This document shows, piece after piece, positions 33,700 through 46,568 of a DNA stretch of 64,000 bases. Within the stretch, counting starts at the first letter, position 1; the number at the start of each line of letters is the position of its first letter. This stretch comes from Musa acuminata AAA Group. Lineage: Eukaryota; Streptophyta; Magnoliopsida; Zingiberales; Musaceae. A model generated the notes under the pieces. The model was not told where the DNA came from. It was given only the letters and a program-made list of their open reading frames with translations, and made no database searches. The stretch is from assembly GCF_036884655.1 (NCBI RefSeq), contig NC_088339.1, positions 23,207,501 to 23,271,500 of the forward strand. Direction: 5' to 3'. Both the position numbers and the translations under genes were made by a program.

Positions 33700-36583
33700 A
33701 ATGTGTGTTAGCGTTGCGTGGAAAATAAAAATAAAAACACTTTTAAAAAATAAATTACCAAATTTACAGCTCAGCATCTTATTATGATCTCACAAACTTG
33801 TCAGAAATTTCACCACTTACCCTTTACTAATAATAATAATAATAATGATTATTCCTATAATATTGATGGTTTTTATTTTTTATTTTCCTTCCAAAGTAGT
33901 ATGGAAATAACTTCATTGCTTATTGTTTAATTTATGTTTTATAGTGACGTTACTTTCTCTTTGTTGGATAAAAAATTAATATGCATTAAAAAAATAATAA
34001 ATCAGATTCATGAGGTTCTTTTGCAAACCCTAACTGGTTGTCCTTCTTTGTGTAAACTTTTTTGATAATGTGATTCACAAAATAGCTACCCAATGTTATA
34101 GTTAATAATTTAAGGGTCAATTTTTGAAGGAAAAAAAATTCTTTTTTCATAATTTTTTTTCTTCCGGAAGTACTCTCATTTTTAGAATTCTATATAGATG
34201 AATGATTGGCCGTCAAGTTAGGATATTTTAGGCATTAGACAAAAGAGACAATGTTAATGAAAATGAGGATATTTTTTGAGAAAAAAATTAAAAAAATATA
34301 TATTTTTTTTCATAAATTCACCGATCATTCAAACATATTTTCTTTTGTCCAAATCTAAAGGTAAGCAATTAATGAAGATGTATTGTTGCATTGCTATTTT
34401 CGTGAGCTAATTTGGAAAGGGTTCAATTTTCCTTGGTAGGAAAAATATGCATTACATAAAAATTTTGAATTGAGTGATCGTGAGTCCTAAAAGCTTAAGT
34501 AATATATAGTAAACTCTTCATCAGCCCACATCTTACCCTTTCTTAACTTAACAAAGAGATGAAAAAAGGCAATAACTATGCAGTTTTTGATAGTCATGAG
34601 ATTCCAAAGAAAAGGAGAAGAACAAGGCAGAAAAGGAAGAGAAAGAAATGAAAGAAAAATTAGGAACTGTTCTCAATCATCTAGCAGTGCATTCATTTCA
34701 TGTTAGATCAGATCTACAGTAGATTCTTACTATGATTACTTGGGAAGAATTAAGGAGGATTTAGATATTATGCACAGTAACATGATCCTTGTAACTCAGT
34801 TATTCTCTTATGATTATTGTTACGATGTTAGACAAGAGATTGAGATTTATATATTTATTATTATTATAATAGATTATATTTAGTTTACCTCATGGTTTTT
34901 ATCATTCACATTGAATAGATTTTTTATATATATCTTGATGTTTTATTTTATTATGATTTTATTTAATTTTTATGATATGTTAATATTTATTCATATATAA
35001 AAATTATTTACTTTATATCCCAATCAGCTAAAGCTAATGATCTCAGCAGCCGCATGTGTTTTATGTCACAGGACTGTGCTTCTTTTCCTTGAGTTTGTGG
35101 AAGAGGACTCATTACTTTGACGGTGCCTTTGATGGCTCCTTTTACCAACAAAAGTTGCGGCTGACTTCTATATACTTCTTTGGCTTTGCGTGGCTGCGTC
35201 AAAAGCTACTTTTGTTGATCTCTCTCCTGTGTGGAAAGGCTCCACACCATGTTCTCTTGGCTGAGACATAGAGTGAGCAAGGCTTAGTGATCCATGCATG
35301 CTTGTAGTAGGACTCCCTACTGTTCATACTGATAGGAGATTACAGGATGAGTAGTGTGATGTTTATTTACATGCCCAGGCCATTTGATGCACAAGCTGCA
35401 TGCTCAGACTGTGGTCTGAGTTGGAATGATGCATGCATGAAGCCTCGTGTTCAGAATTCTCTCTCTCTCTCTGCCTAAATAAGTCTGATAAAGAGTGAGA
35501 AACAATTCTGACAAATGCTGAACATGAGGCATGCTTTCCGGTAAAGGTTCGTGTCAAGATGAGTGGCCGTCGACCTCATGTATGTAGACATGGCAGACTG
35601 ACCATCTTTGACAGCACTTGAGCTTTCATGAGAAAAAGGAGCAGACCACAATCACTGTCTCTTTTGTACGTGTTTGTAGGTGACCTCTGAGCCCATCTCT
35701 CATGCTCTGATCTCATCATATGTGCCACAATAATATATGTGGAATAGCTGAGGGAGATATGGCTGCAACGAGAGGAAGCAGGTGGTAGGCAAAAAGGCAA
35801 TGAATGGAGGCACATGCATCACTGTTGCCGGAGGACCCTCTCCTCCCTTCGAGCTTCTCGAGAAGTGTAAATGACTTGTCTTCTTCTGAAGCATCGATCT
35901 TTAGACACCTGTGAATGAATGAGCCGTGTGCAAATTCCCTTTCTTTTCTATCTATCTAACCTGAGGCAACTTTTGAGCAGGCCATGCATTTAATCTGCTG
36001 CCTCTTTTATCTTTCTTGACAGATGAATTCACACGACACATCCCTCGCCGGTGGGTGGGGTTGAATTTAATGGAGGCCCGCCGGTTTAATGCTCTGCTTA
36101 CAGGGAAAGGGTGTGTCCTCCATTGGAGTCAGCACAAAAGGTGTTCGAGAGTTGTCTTTTGGCATTCCTGGCAGTAGGCAGAGATTGCATGAAACATGCA
36201 GCCAACGCCTTCTGCCACTGCATTTAAAATAAGTGGCCTATCTTCTTCCCCCTCGGTCACTGCTTCTCGGTGGAGAAGACACCTCCACGTTGTATTCCTG
36301 AAACTACTAATTGTTGCTGCACCAATTGGAACACACACACACACACATTCTACTAATTATAATGTTAGACACGACATATGACTGCAGCATTACATGTAAC
36401 ATACACAACAACAAGAGAATCCTATATCAGTGCTGATGTCAAACAAAAGATCGGCTAAGAATATGATTTAGATTGATGAACATGTTATAAACAGCCGCAA
36501 GATTCTAACTTGTTTGGGTTTTGAAGCCTCAGTATCCCAGCAGCATCCTAAGAGAAAAAACAATAGGAAGCACTGTGTGATGT
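33700..36583. other. Intergenic spacer
   Basis: AT-rich up to about 35000, then more balanced. No gene or structural RNA was recognised. Short simple runs occur: AAT units near 33825-33845, CT at 35460-35471 and CA at 36331-36345. The downstream end is the likely 3'UTR of the SMAX1-like gene. Confidence 0.55.
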
Positions 36584-39500
36584 TCATGTTGTCCACAACC
36601 CGTCGACGGCAATTGCCACCGACGTCGGCAGCCACTCACGGTCGCCGGGACTCTTTGCTGGGCCCCCTTTCACCACCGATAGCCTGACGACCACCACGCC
36701 GTCGTCTGCTTGCAGATTACATTTCAGTTGCCTCAAGTTGGGTATTAGCACCCTTTCGGACCATTCGTCGAATGCTGCTCCCGCGAGCCATACGCCCGCG
36801 ACGATCCGGTCGACGGCGTCCTCGTCGACCTTTATGGAGCATCCGTCGCCCATTACGGTGGCAAATTTCGTCGATATTGAGTCTGATACGGTCCTTCTCA
36901 GAGGGCTGAAGTCCACAGGATTGAACATTATGGTATTCTCCACCAATTCCATCCATTGGGAGGCAGAGGACGACGTCGAACACTTGACGGCCAGCCTTCC
37001 ATTCTCATGTTCGTGCTCGGTGGTGAGGTCGCTTGAGTTCCATGAGCCCTCTCCGGCAGCGTCCTCCATGGCTACTGCCAAGTTCAAGTCCAGCGATAAG
37101 CCTACGCCACACGACGACTGCTTCCTCAGTTTCGTTGGTTGATCACCATTGCCGAGCCAATCGGCACAACGCTTTCCGGGGTTCTTCTCAGCTGAGAGCT
37201 CCAGTTGCCACCCATGACCGACGGAGTGCAAGATCTTCTCCTCTAGAAGGATGAGGGATTCATGGCGGCTCCTGAGCTCTTCCGGCAACCAACTCGAAGT
37301 GAGGACGAAGATGACACTCCCCAAGCTGACCTCCCGGCCGTACGAGTCGAGCAGTCGACCCCGTTCCATGGCCCGCTTGATGCCTCCCTGCACGACCCCA
37401 TCTGCCTGATCTATATCCTCGAGCACGACCACCGAAAACGGGTTCCGGCGCACAGCCTCCGACACACGATCCATCGGAGTCCTTCCACGCGAGACCATGT
37501 TCGACTCTCCATCGTCTCCATTAGAGCATGTTGAAGTGCCACCGAAACGAACCATGGTCGGGGCAGTCCCGAATAAGGTCTCCGACAGCGCGGTGGCCAT
37601 CGTCCTCTTACCAACCTTGTCGGGGCCGATGAGAAGAAGCCAAGTGTCGCCTTTAGCACCGCCGCCTGGCCGCTTCCAGTTCTCGGGTTTGGAGTGCATC
37701 AGAGCAGTAGCAATGGCGGAAGCTGCTTCCTGTTGCCAGCCAACCTTCTCGGTGAGCCCCTTCAACAGCCGCTTGAAGGCATCTTTCTCCGAGATGCCGG
37801 TGACTTTGGCCCTCTGCTGGATCGAGAATCCATCCTGCGTGCACTCAGTGAAGTCCTTGACGCGCTCTGCATGGGTCTTCTCCAACAGAGCGTTTGAGGC
37901 TCTCGAGTTCCCGAGGACCAGATCAGTCTTCACCGAGCTCCGAGGAAGGCTACATGGCTGCTCACTTGATGCGTTCAGCATAATCTTTCTCCGGTGGACG
38001 AGGTTTCGAAACAGTGTTAAGTCCGAATCAGGCTGGGGAGAGCCGAGGAGCACCGTATGAGAGAAGCTGGGGTGAAGGCGAGAGCACGTGTCCTGCCATT
38101 TCTTGAGCAGCTCCTCCGTGCTCTGCTTCCCCATCAGCTCTTGTTCCTCTTCCTTCGCCTGACACAAACGCGATTCAGATCAAAGAAGTTTTAGCTTTCA
38201 GGAAACACTACCGTGCTTCGACTATGGAATGTGTATCTGTAAACAAAATGAGACCTGAAGAAGACTAGTTGATGGTTTCGTGCCACCTCCATTGCTAAGC
38301 TTAGCAAGCTGCAGCCACTTCGGCAATGCCTTGTTGTCTTCAACCTTGGAAGGCGATTTCTTGATTTCCTCGGTGACAAGCCTGGCCAGTTGATGCTTGT
38401 AGCTCTCCATGCAGACAGAGCACAGGATTTTACCTGAAGAATCTGCGCCATCGGGAGGTTGACTTCTGGTTATAGCAGCGACAGCGGAGCTGCTAAGATT
38501 ACCAATGACCCCAAGCCTACAATTCGAATCAATAAAAGAATGGTTGATGCTTGATACCAAAAGTGTTGTCCGCAAAATGAGATCTAAGGAAGGCATTTAA
38601 TCCATTCCAAGAAAAAAACACTGAAATCTATCAGCTCCTTTCCTAATTGAATGGCAGCGTATTGTGCAATCCAAATAGAGAACAAAATCAAGACACCAGC
38701 AAGAACTTAGCAGCGAATACTGCTAACAAGAAAGGGAAAAAGATCTCACTTTGGGAATGTACGCGGCCGTGAAGCGATCGGCAGCACCTGCAGATCCCAA
38801 TCATTCTCCATCGCCGGGTAGTAGACCTGGCACCGGAGGTACGTCGCGCTCGTCGCCGTGCCAACCAGGCACAGCCGACCGTGGTCTTCAAACCTCTTCA
38901 CAAGCTTCCCCATCTCCGCCACCACCACACGGCCGACCTCGCAAACGATCTGCCTCGTCTGAGACCCAGCCGAAGCTATTGAAGCCCCGCCGGGGCTCTC
39001 CACCAGCCAGCTGAGGTCTCCGAGATCAAGAACCACGCCATGGCCCCGGCTCATCTCGGACTCGATGGAGGCGCCCAACTCTCTGATCCATGCGGGGATC
39101 CAGGACAGGTCGCTAGCTACGGCGGCTGTGGCCAGTTGCTTCGCGAAGGAGACGACTTGGGCTGTTTGGAGTGGCGGCGGGGCGTCGCCAGATTCGATCT
39201 TCTGTAGTACCTCCTTCATGACTGCGTCCGGATGCGAGTCACCGACAAGGACCGGATTCCGTTTCTCGGATCTCAGCAGAATGTCCATCACCCTCTTCAC
39301 CTCCTCTCTCCGGGGTTCCTCTAGGCCACCTCCGGCGGTGGCGCCACTGCTGTGTCGGTGCTGGTAGAAGCGGGGATTCATGTAGAGGTTGCGGGCGGGG
39401 GAGGCATGGATGCTTAAATTGTGACTGAGACCGCCGCCGAGGGAGGAAGCGAAGATAGCAGGGGAAGCAGGGGAAGTGAAGGTTGAAGCGGGGGCGGTGG

Positions 39501-40050
39501 TGGAGGAGGATGACGAGGAAGAGGACAGGGATTGCTCGACGACAGCCTTCACAGCGGTGGAAGAGAAGCTGGCCTCGCGCATAACGCGGCTGACGGAGGG
39601 GTCGTCGAGAATGGAGATGACGAGCTGCGCGAGCTCGACCTTGACAGCGAGGAGCGGCGTCTGCTGCTGCTCCGGGCATCCACGGCGCTGGTGCGCCTGG
39701 GCACGCTTGAGCGCCGCCTTGAGCGCGTTAGACATCGGCGGCTCAGCAGTCGAGTCGGCGCCGCTGCCGCCGCCCCCGCCTGAGGAGGAGGAGGAGCAAG
39801 GAAGGCGGTCCAGGGCAACGGAGAAGCAGAGATCGAGGGCGCGGCATCGGAGAGGGTGGACCGTGTCAGAGAGTGAGCTGACGCAGGCCCGCCGGAGTAG
39901 ACCGGAGGAGGCAGCGACAAGGGTGGCAGCCACGTGGAGAGGGGTGGTCTGCCCGTGCTTCCGCCGCGCTGCCTCCTCGACAGAGCGGGTCAGAACGCTC
40001 GCCGCCTCCGGCGTCAGCGTCTGCAGGATTGCGCTCAGCCCTCCCCTCAT
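36584..40050 (-). CDS. SMXL: SMAX1-like Clp-type repressor (karrikin/strigolactone pathway)
   Basis: Three exons on the minus strand: 40050-38750, 38516-38255 and 38158-36584, giving 1045 residues without interruption. The N-terminus (MRGGLSAILQTLTPEAASVL, then HGQTTPLHVAATL) is the double Clp-N domain of the SMAX1/SMXL2 clade, not the SMXL4/5 or D53 type. A degenerate Walker A (GPDKVGKR) is at about 699-706, and an EAR motif (SLDLNL) at about 876-881. These proteins are nuclear growth repressors recruited to TOPLESS. They are degraded after KAI2/D14 with SCF-MAX2 perceives karrikin-like or strigolactone ligands. The degron motif, usually RGKT, reads RGRT here (residues 745-748, codons at 37489-37478). 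The gene is long but otherwise intact. The donor of intron 2 (GTCTCA) is weak yet keeps the phase. Confidence 0.93.
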
Positions 40051-40561
40051 CCTTCTCTCTCTCTTCCTCTCTTCTAACAGATAAAAATCTCACCTATAAA
40101 AGCTGACAACCGATAAAAATCTCACCTTTCCAAGCTTACTGACATCGAATCTGAAGAAACCCCGCAAAAACACAACTTTTCTCAATCGAAAGAAGAAGAA
40201 GAACGAGATGAACAGCGAGCCGCCGAGGAAAACAATTCCCTTTCGACTTGATTCCCTTCTGTCACAAAAGAACAGGACTCAACGTAAAAGCCAAGGCCAC
40301 TGTAGCCAACGCCCGAGGGGAAAGATGACACCTTTGGAAGAGAACGGAGAACAAGAAACCCAAGAGTTTTAGTTTGTTCACTCTCTCTCTATCTCTCTTT
40401 CTCCTCTTGTTTCAGCAGCAAAGTACGGAGTCGAAAAGGATCAAAGAAAGGATGGTCGAATAGAAACTTCCTTCTCTCACGAGCTGCTTCTCACCTCTTT
40501 TTCCCCTCAGGGAGAGAGAATGTGAAATTGCCTTGTGAAATGTGAAAGGAGAGACAGAGAG

Positions 40562-40570
40562 GATATAAAT
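40562..40570 (-). promoter_or_regulatory. TATA-like element upstream of the SMAX1-like gene
   Basis: Minus-strand TTTATATCC lies about 515 bases before the ATG and is followed by a long pyrimidine/purine-rich leader with CT runs near 40380-40406. It is plausible as a core promoter with a long 5'UTR; assigned by position only. Confidence 0.35.
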
Positions 40571-41837
40571 TCTAATGGTGTAGGCGTCCTGAGAGGCTGA
40601 GAGCCATCTCCTTCTCCTACCTTTCTCTCAAACACCTTTTGGATGTCATTAGTACGTTAGACCAGCCTTCTCAAAAGGCCTTGTCTGCTTGTGATGATAT
40701 CATGTTTAGGTTGGCTTGTCATGATCTATTGTTTATTCTTTCTCTCTCTCCCTTGCTTTTCGATCCTTAGCTTTCTGAATCAGTTCTTTCTTTCTCTCAA
40801 TCCTATCATTTTGACGTTTGACTATACTACCATGAGTTGTCTAAATCTGTTCGTGCCTCTCTCTCTCTCTCTCTCTCTCCTCCCTCACTTTTTGATTTCA
40901 GCTTTCTGAGTCACTTCTTTCTTTTCTGACGTTTGACTACACCCCACCTACTACCATTTTCTCTCTCCTCTGCCAAATACCTTCTCCGCGTATAGAACTG
41001 ATACGACCTTTTCTCCCATTCATAGTCTGCCTCTACTGTACTATCCTGTCTACAACGTAAATCGAAAATAAATTAAAATGCATGGGATTCAATATAAAGC
41101 TGAATGAAACATCGGATTCAAAACTAGTGAGGTTTTCGTCTCTCTCTCTCTCAAGCATCAGTGGTTTCACACGAGCATTATGTGTTCACTCCCCTTCAAG
41201 TCTCCGAAGTCGGCCAAAGGGATCAGATCGTTGTCGTCATCATTCCTCGTCTCAGTACTGCCACCAGTCTTCGCTCCATAACGCGCTCTCCTTTCGCCTT
41301 TGTCGCTCTCTCTCTCTCTATCTCTCTCTCACGCGTTTCTCCAGCAGTTCGGTAGACCAGGAGGAGTAGGAGTTGAAGCGACTCGCCGTTTGGCTCTTTA
41401 CTGCACGCCATCTTCTCATCGGCTTTTCATCGAAACCTTTTGTGTTCCCTCCTTTCGATGTAATCGCTGTGGTCCATGCAGCATCATCAGGTTCACAGTA
41501 ATCAACCCCACCTGAAACAAGACGAGATCGAAAAGGCTGCTATTCCACCATTTTTTCCTCTCCTCATCAGAAACTACTTGCTCCAAAATTCAACCCACCA
41601 TCACAACATCACATGTCGATCGAAAAGACTGATTCACGAGCATGACTTACCCAACTCCAAGCTCTTCGATCATGTGAAAAGAAATAGACATCTGGATTGA
41701 CATGTTTAAGATATATGGCACTAATATTTGTTGAGAGGGGGGAGAATAATTCCAAAAATCAAATGAAATCGCAGCGATCAACAAGCTAAAAATATATCAG
41801 AAATTTTTTTGCTCTTGAATTTTGAAGAAATACTGTG
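40571..41837. other. Spacer upstream of the SMAX1-like gene
   Basis: Several CT dinucleotide runs (about 40740-40750, 40857-40880, 41139-41152 and 41306-41331) lie in non-coding DNA. No gene recognised. It ends at the target-site duplication of the copia element. Confidence 0.55.
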
Positions 41838-41842
41838 ATGTT

Positions 41843-42446
41843 TGATGGGGATATAAACAGGAATAACCTTTGTATATGAACAAATATTAGAAGACCAAAA
41901 TACGCAGCGGAATAAAATGGAAACACAATCAAACAGAACACCAAGATATACGTGGAAAACCCCTTCAATGTGAAGGGTAAAAACCACGGGACAAACTAGA
42001 GATAATCCACTATGAGAATAATGAATATACAAATCTCAATCTCTTGCCCAAAACCCAAGCAACAACCACAAGAGAATAACTGAGATACAAGGATCACGTT
42101 ACTGCCCACAATATCTAAAACCTCCCAAGTAATCACAGCAAGAGCCTACTGTATATTTGATCTAACCTGAGATGAGAACACTGCTAGATGATTGTGAACA
42201 GTCTCTCTGCGTTGTCCTTGTCTTCTTCCCTTTCTTTCTCTTCCTCTTCTGCCTTGTTCTCCTTCTTCTCTTTGGAATCTCGTCGCTACCAAGATCTGCC
42301 TCGTTGCTGCCTTTTTATAACTTTAATCTGCCTCTAAAACGCAGCCACCACACCCCCCTAATCTTAATTAGGGTTAGGTTAAGAGGGGGTGTGAGCTGTG
42401 GGCTGATAAAGCCCACATGGGCTGAATATGGGCCATCAGCCCAACA
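41843..42446 (-). repeat. 3' LTR of the copia element (complete, 604 bp)
   Basis: It runs from TGATGG at 41843 to CCAACA at 42446 (plus reading), with the duplication ATGTT outside and a polypurine tract (plus-strand ACCTCCCCCTTC) inside. It is the only full-length LTR copy of the element. Confidence 0.85.
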
Positions 42447-42488
42447 ACCTCCCCCTTCAGCCCATAAGGGAGGCTGTCCCATGACTCC

Positions 42489-45400
42489 TCAATGTGAAGC
42501 CATACCGACCAACTGTCGGCATATCTCCTGTCTTTCTTTTGTTAAGGTCTTCGTCAACATGTCTGCTCCGTTGTCATCTGTATGAATTTTCTGAAGCTGC
42601 AACTGCTTCTCTTCAAATACATTTCGAATCCAGTGGTATCTGACATCTATATGCTTTGACTTGGAATGAAACATTGGGTTCTTACACAAATGGATGGCAC
42701 TCTGGCTATCACAATGCATCACATAATTTTCCTGTTTCAGCCCCAATTCTTATAAGAATTTTTTCATTCATAACATTTCTTTGCATACCTCTGTAGCAGC
42801 AATATATTTTGCTTCTGTGGTGGAGAGAGCAATACACCTTTGTAACCTGGATTGTCATGACACAGCTCCCCCTGCAAAAGTAAGTACATAACCTGAAGTA
42901 GACTTCCTCGTATCTATATCTCTTGCCATATCTGCATCTGTGTAACCTGTTAACGCAGGTGGTCCACCTCCAAAGCTTAAACAAACCTTAGAGCTCCCTC
43001 TGAGATATCTAAAAATCCACTTCATTGCTGCCCAGTGCTCTTTGCCTGGATTTGCAAGAAATCTGCTAGTAACACCCACTGCATATGCGATGTCCGGCCT
43101 CGTACATACCATTGCATACATTAAACTTCCAACTGCTGAAGCATAAGGAACCTTTTGCATTTTCTCCTTCTCCTCATCAATTGACGGACTCTTTTCTGAG
43201 CACAACTTGAAGTGACCTGCAATAGGAGAACCAACTGGCTTAGCATTGCTCATACTAAATCTTTCCAATACCTTCTCGATGTATTCCTCCTGTGACAACC
43301 AAATCTTCTTGTTTTTCCTGTCACGAGAAATCTGCATGCCTAGTATTTGCTTTGCTGGCCCCATGTCCTTCATTGCAAAAGACTCACTCAGTTCCTTCTT
43401 CAACCTGTCAATTTTAGACATATCTTTTCCAAGAATAAGTATGTCATCAACATAAAGTAAGAGAATAATAAAATTCTCACCAAACCATTTGATGTACACA
43501 CAATGATCTGAAGCCGTTCTTTTGTATCCATTTTCTGTCATAAATGAATCAAACTTTCTGTACCACTGTCTTGGAGCTTGCTTTAGCCCATACAAGCTCT
43601 TCTTCAACTTGCAGACAAAATTATCTTTACCTTTGACTTTGAAGCCTTCTGGTTGCTCCATATAAATTTCCTCCTCCAAATCACCATGAAGGAAAGCTGT
43701 CTTCACATCTAACTGCTCAACCTCCAAGTCCTGGCTAGCAGCAATACCAAGAGCAACACGAATAGAAGACATTTTAACAACAGGAGAAAATATCTCTTCA
43801 AAGTCAATACCTTTCTTTTGACCAAAGCCTTTCACAACCAATCTAGCTTTGTACTTTGGTTGAGAACAATATTCTTGAGTCTTCAACCTAAAAACCCGCT
43901 TGTTCTTCAAGGCCTTTATTCCATTTGGTAGCAGCACCAAATCATAAGTGTGGTTCTTCTGAAGAGCATTCATCTCTTCCTGCATAGCAACTAACCACTT
44001 CTCTTTCTGCTCACTCTCAACTGCTTCCTGGTAACTCTCTGGTTCACCTGCATCAGTAAGTATCACATACTCATCTGTAGAGTATCTTCTGGAAGGTTGA
44101 CGTTGTCTAGAAGATCTTCTCAATTGAGGTTCTGCGGGAACTTGCTCTCATACTTCTTCTTGCTCAACATGTCCTGCAGGTAAATCAATATCAGGCTCTA
44201 CACTATTTTCCTGCACATCTCCCCCATCACCCTGATATACTGGAGGAATAACTGGGTCACAATCTGCTAATCCTTCTACAGAAGTCTTGGCTGGTGCCTT
44301 CTTCTTCAAATCCTCAAAGGTTTGATCCTCAAAGAAGACCACATCTCTACTCCTGAACACCTTCTGCTTTTCTGGATCCCAAAGCCTGTAACCAAACTGA
44401 TCATGTGAGTAACCAAGAAAAATATATTCTTTAGACTTACCATCTAGCTTGGACCTCTCATTATCTGGAACATGTGCAAATGCACGACAACCAAACACTC
44501 TCAAATGCCTGTAGGAAACATCTTTCCCTGACCATACATGCTCTGCAACATCACCATCTAGGGCTGTACATGGTGATAAGTTGATCACATCAACTGCAGT
44601 CCTCAAAGCCTCATCCCAAAACCTTTTGGGTAGCTTGGCCTGTGAAAGCATACATCTGATCTTTTCCATGATGGTGCGGTTCATCCTCTCTGCAATTGCA
44701 TTATGCTGAGGTGTACCAGGAACTGTCATCTCATGTTGGATCTCATGCGATCTGCAATAGTCATTAAACAATCCCATATACTCACCACCATTATCTGATC
44801 TTATGCATTTCAATTTCCTTTCTGTCTCCCTTTCAACCCTGGCATGAAACTCTTTGAAGACATTAATAACCTGATCTTTGGTCTTCAAAGCATAAGCCCA
44901 AACTTTCCTGGAAAAATCATCTATAAAAGTGACAAAATAAAGTGCACCACTTATACCAAGAACATCAACAGATCCACCAGGAGTTTTTGTCCTCAAAGGA
45001 CCACATACATCTGTATAAACACGGTCTAAGGCATGCATTTTTCTAGACAAAGCAGCACTAGCAAATGAAACTCTATGTTGTTTACCAGCCAAACAATCAA
45101 TACAAGGGTTCAGATGTATACCTCTGAGATCTGGTAATACCTCTCTCTTGGAAAGAGCTTGCAGCCCCTTCTCGCTCATGTGTCCCAATCGCCTATGCCA
45201 CAACTCCATACTGAAGTCTTTCTCTGTAGCATTTAACTGCTCACCATAAGCTTTAGCCTGCAACCTGTACAAAGTATGACATTTCTTTCCATTAGCTATA
45301 ACAAGAGAACCCTTACTGAGCTTCCATTGCCCTCTGTGAAATCTGCTTTCATACTCTTCATCATCTAGTCTTCCAACTGAAATTAAATTTAGCCTCAAGT

Positions 45401-46302
45401 CAACCACATGCCTCACATCCTTAAGTACCAACTTACAGCCAAGGTTGGTCTTTAAATGGATATCACCCATGCCAATGATGTCTGTTGTGCCATAGTTGCC
45501 CATCTTGACAACACCAAAGTTTCCAGACCTGTATGTAGCAAAAAACTCCCTCCGTGGTGTAGCATGATAAGAAGCACCTGTGTCAATCACTCATTCAAGA
45601 TCCTGACACACACAAGAAAAAATATCATCAGAAGGAGACAAAATCAAATAATCACCACCCTGCACTGTAGCTGTAGTATTATCCTTTGACTCTGTAGACT
45701 CCACTTCTTTTCCCTTTTTCTTGTTCTTCTTAGGTTGCTTACATTGGTTCTTGTAATGTCCTTTCTCACCACAGTTATAGCAAACAATATCTTTTCTTGA
45801 TCTTGACTTGCTCCTACCCATACGTGAACTGCTTCTAGACTTTGACCTTCCTCTATTCTCTGAGATAAGTGCCTGTGAATCATTCTGAGATGTTGCCGAA
45901 CTCTTTCTTCTCAACTCCTCATTCAACAAACTGCTTGTTACTTGACTCATAGTGACAATACCATCTGGCGCAGAATTACTAAGGGAAACCACCAGTGTCT
46001 CCCAACTTTCTGGTAATGAACTGAGAAGTAACAATGCCTGCAACTCATCATCAAGAGACATTCTCATAGAGGATAACTGGTTAGTAATACTCTGCATTTC
46101 ATTCAAATGCTCAGCAATAGAAGCACCCTCTCTATATTTTAGGTTCACAAGTTTTCTGATCAAAAAAGCTTTGTTGCCAGCTGTTTTTCTTTCATAGAGA
46201 CTTTCCAATTTTTTCCAAAGAGAATATGCAGAAATTTCAGTAGAAACATGGTGAAATACACTATCATCAAGCCACTGTCTAATAAAACAATTGTTTTTCG
46301 AT
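42489..46302 (-). pseudogene. gag-pol of the copia element, interrupted
   Basis: Gag is partial and keeps the zinc knuckle C-x2-C-x4-H-x4-C at 45782-45741. Pol begins with the protease motif DTGAS just after 45590. It continues with the integrase zinc-binding region and D-D-E residues (TDVCGP, SDNGGEY, AERMNRT), the reverse transcriptase box YVDD near 43450, and the RNase H regions STTEAKY and DSQSAIH. In-frame stops lie at 45591 (TGA), 44148 (TGA), 42855 (TGA), 42768 (TGA) and 42750 (TAA). Each can be reached from a sense codon by one C-to-T or G-to-A change, the pattern left by cytosine methylation. No frameshift was noticed, so this decay looks recent. Confidence 0.9.
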
Positions 46303-46563
46303 CCTGAGATGAGAACACTGCTAGATGATTGTGAGCAGTCTCTCTGCGTTGTCCTTGTCTTCTTCCCTTTCTTTCTCTTCCTCTTCTGCCTTGTTCTCCT
46401 TCTTCTCTTTGGAATCTCGTCGCTACCAAGATCTGCCTCGTTGCTGCCTTTTTATAGCTTTAATCTGCCTCTAAAACGTAGCCACCACACCCCCTAATCT
46501 TAATTAGGGTTAGGTTAAGAGGGGGTGTGAGCTGTGGGCTGAATATGGGCCATCAGCCCAACA
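46303..46563 (-). repeat. 5' LTR of the copia element (truncated)
   Basis: It matches 42168-42446 of the other LTR with three transitions, a one-base indel and a 19-base deletion in the GGGCTGA-flanked segment (counted by eye). It lacks the roughly 330 bases that should lie on the gag side. Confidence 0.85.
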
Positions 46564-46568
46564 ATGTT

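Larger units (their letters stand above)
41843..46563 (-). mobile_element. Decayed Ty1-copia LTR retrotransposon, Tnt1/Tork type
   Basis: The element is bounded by the 5-base target duplication ATGTT (41838-41842 and 46564-46568). Its LTRs begin TGTTGG and end CATCA on the minus strand. The order on the minus strand is LTR, gag, protease, integrase, reverse transcriptase and RNase H, then a polypurine tract next to the left LTR (42447-42458), which is copia order. Protein similarity by eye is closest to tobacco Tnt1 (Tork lineage). The right (5') LTR is cut short at about 46305 and joined directly to mid-gag, so part of the LTR, the primer-binding site and the start of gag are deleted. The coding frame has at least five nonsense codons. 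It is unlikely to be autonomous. Confidence 0.93.
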
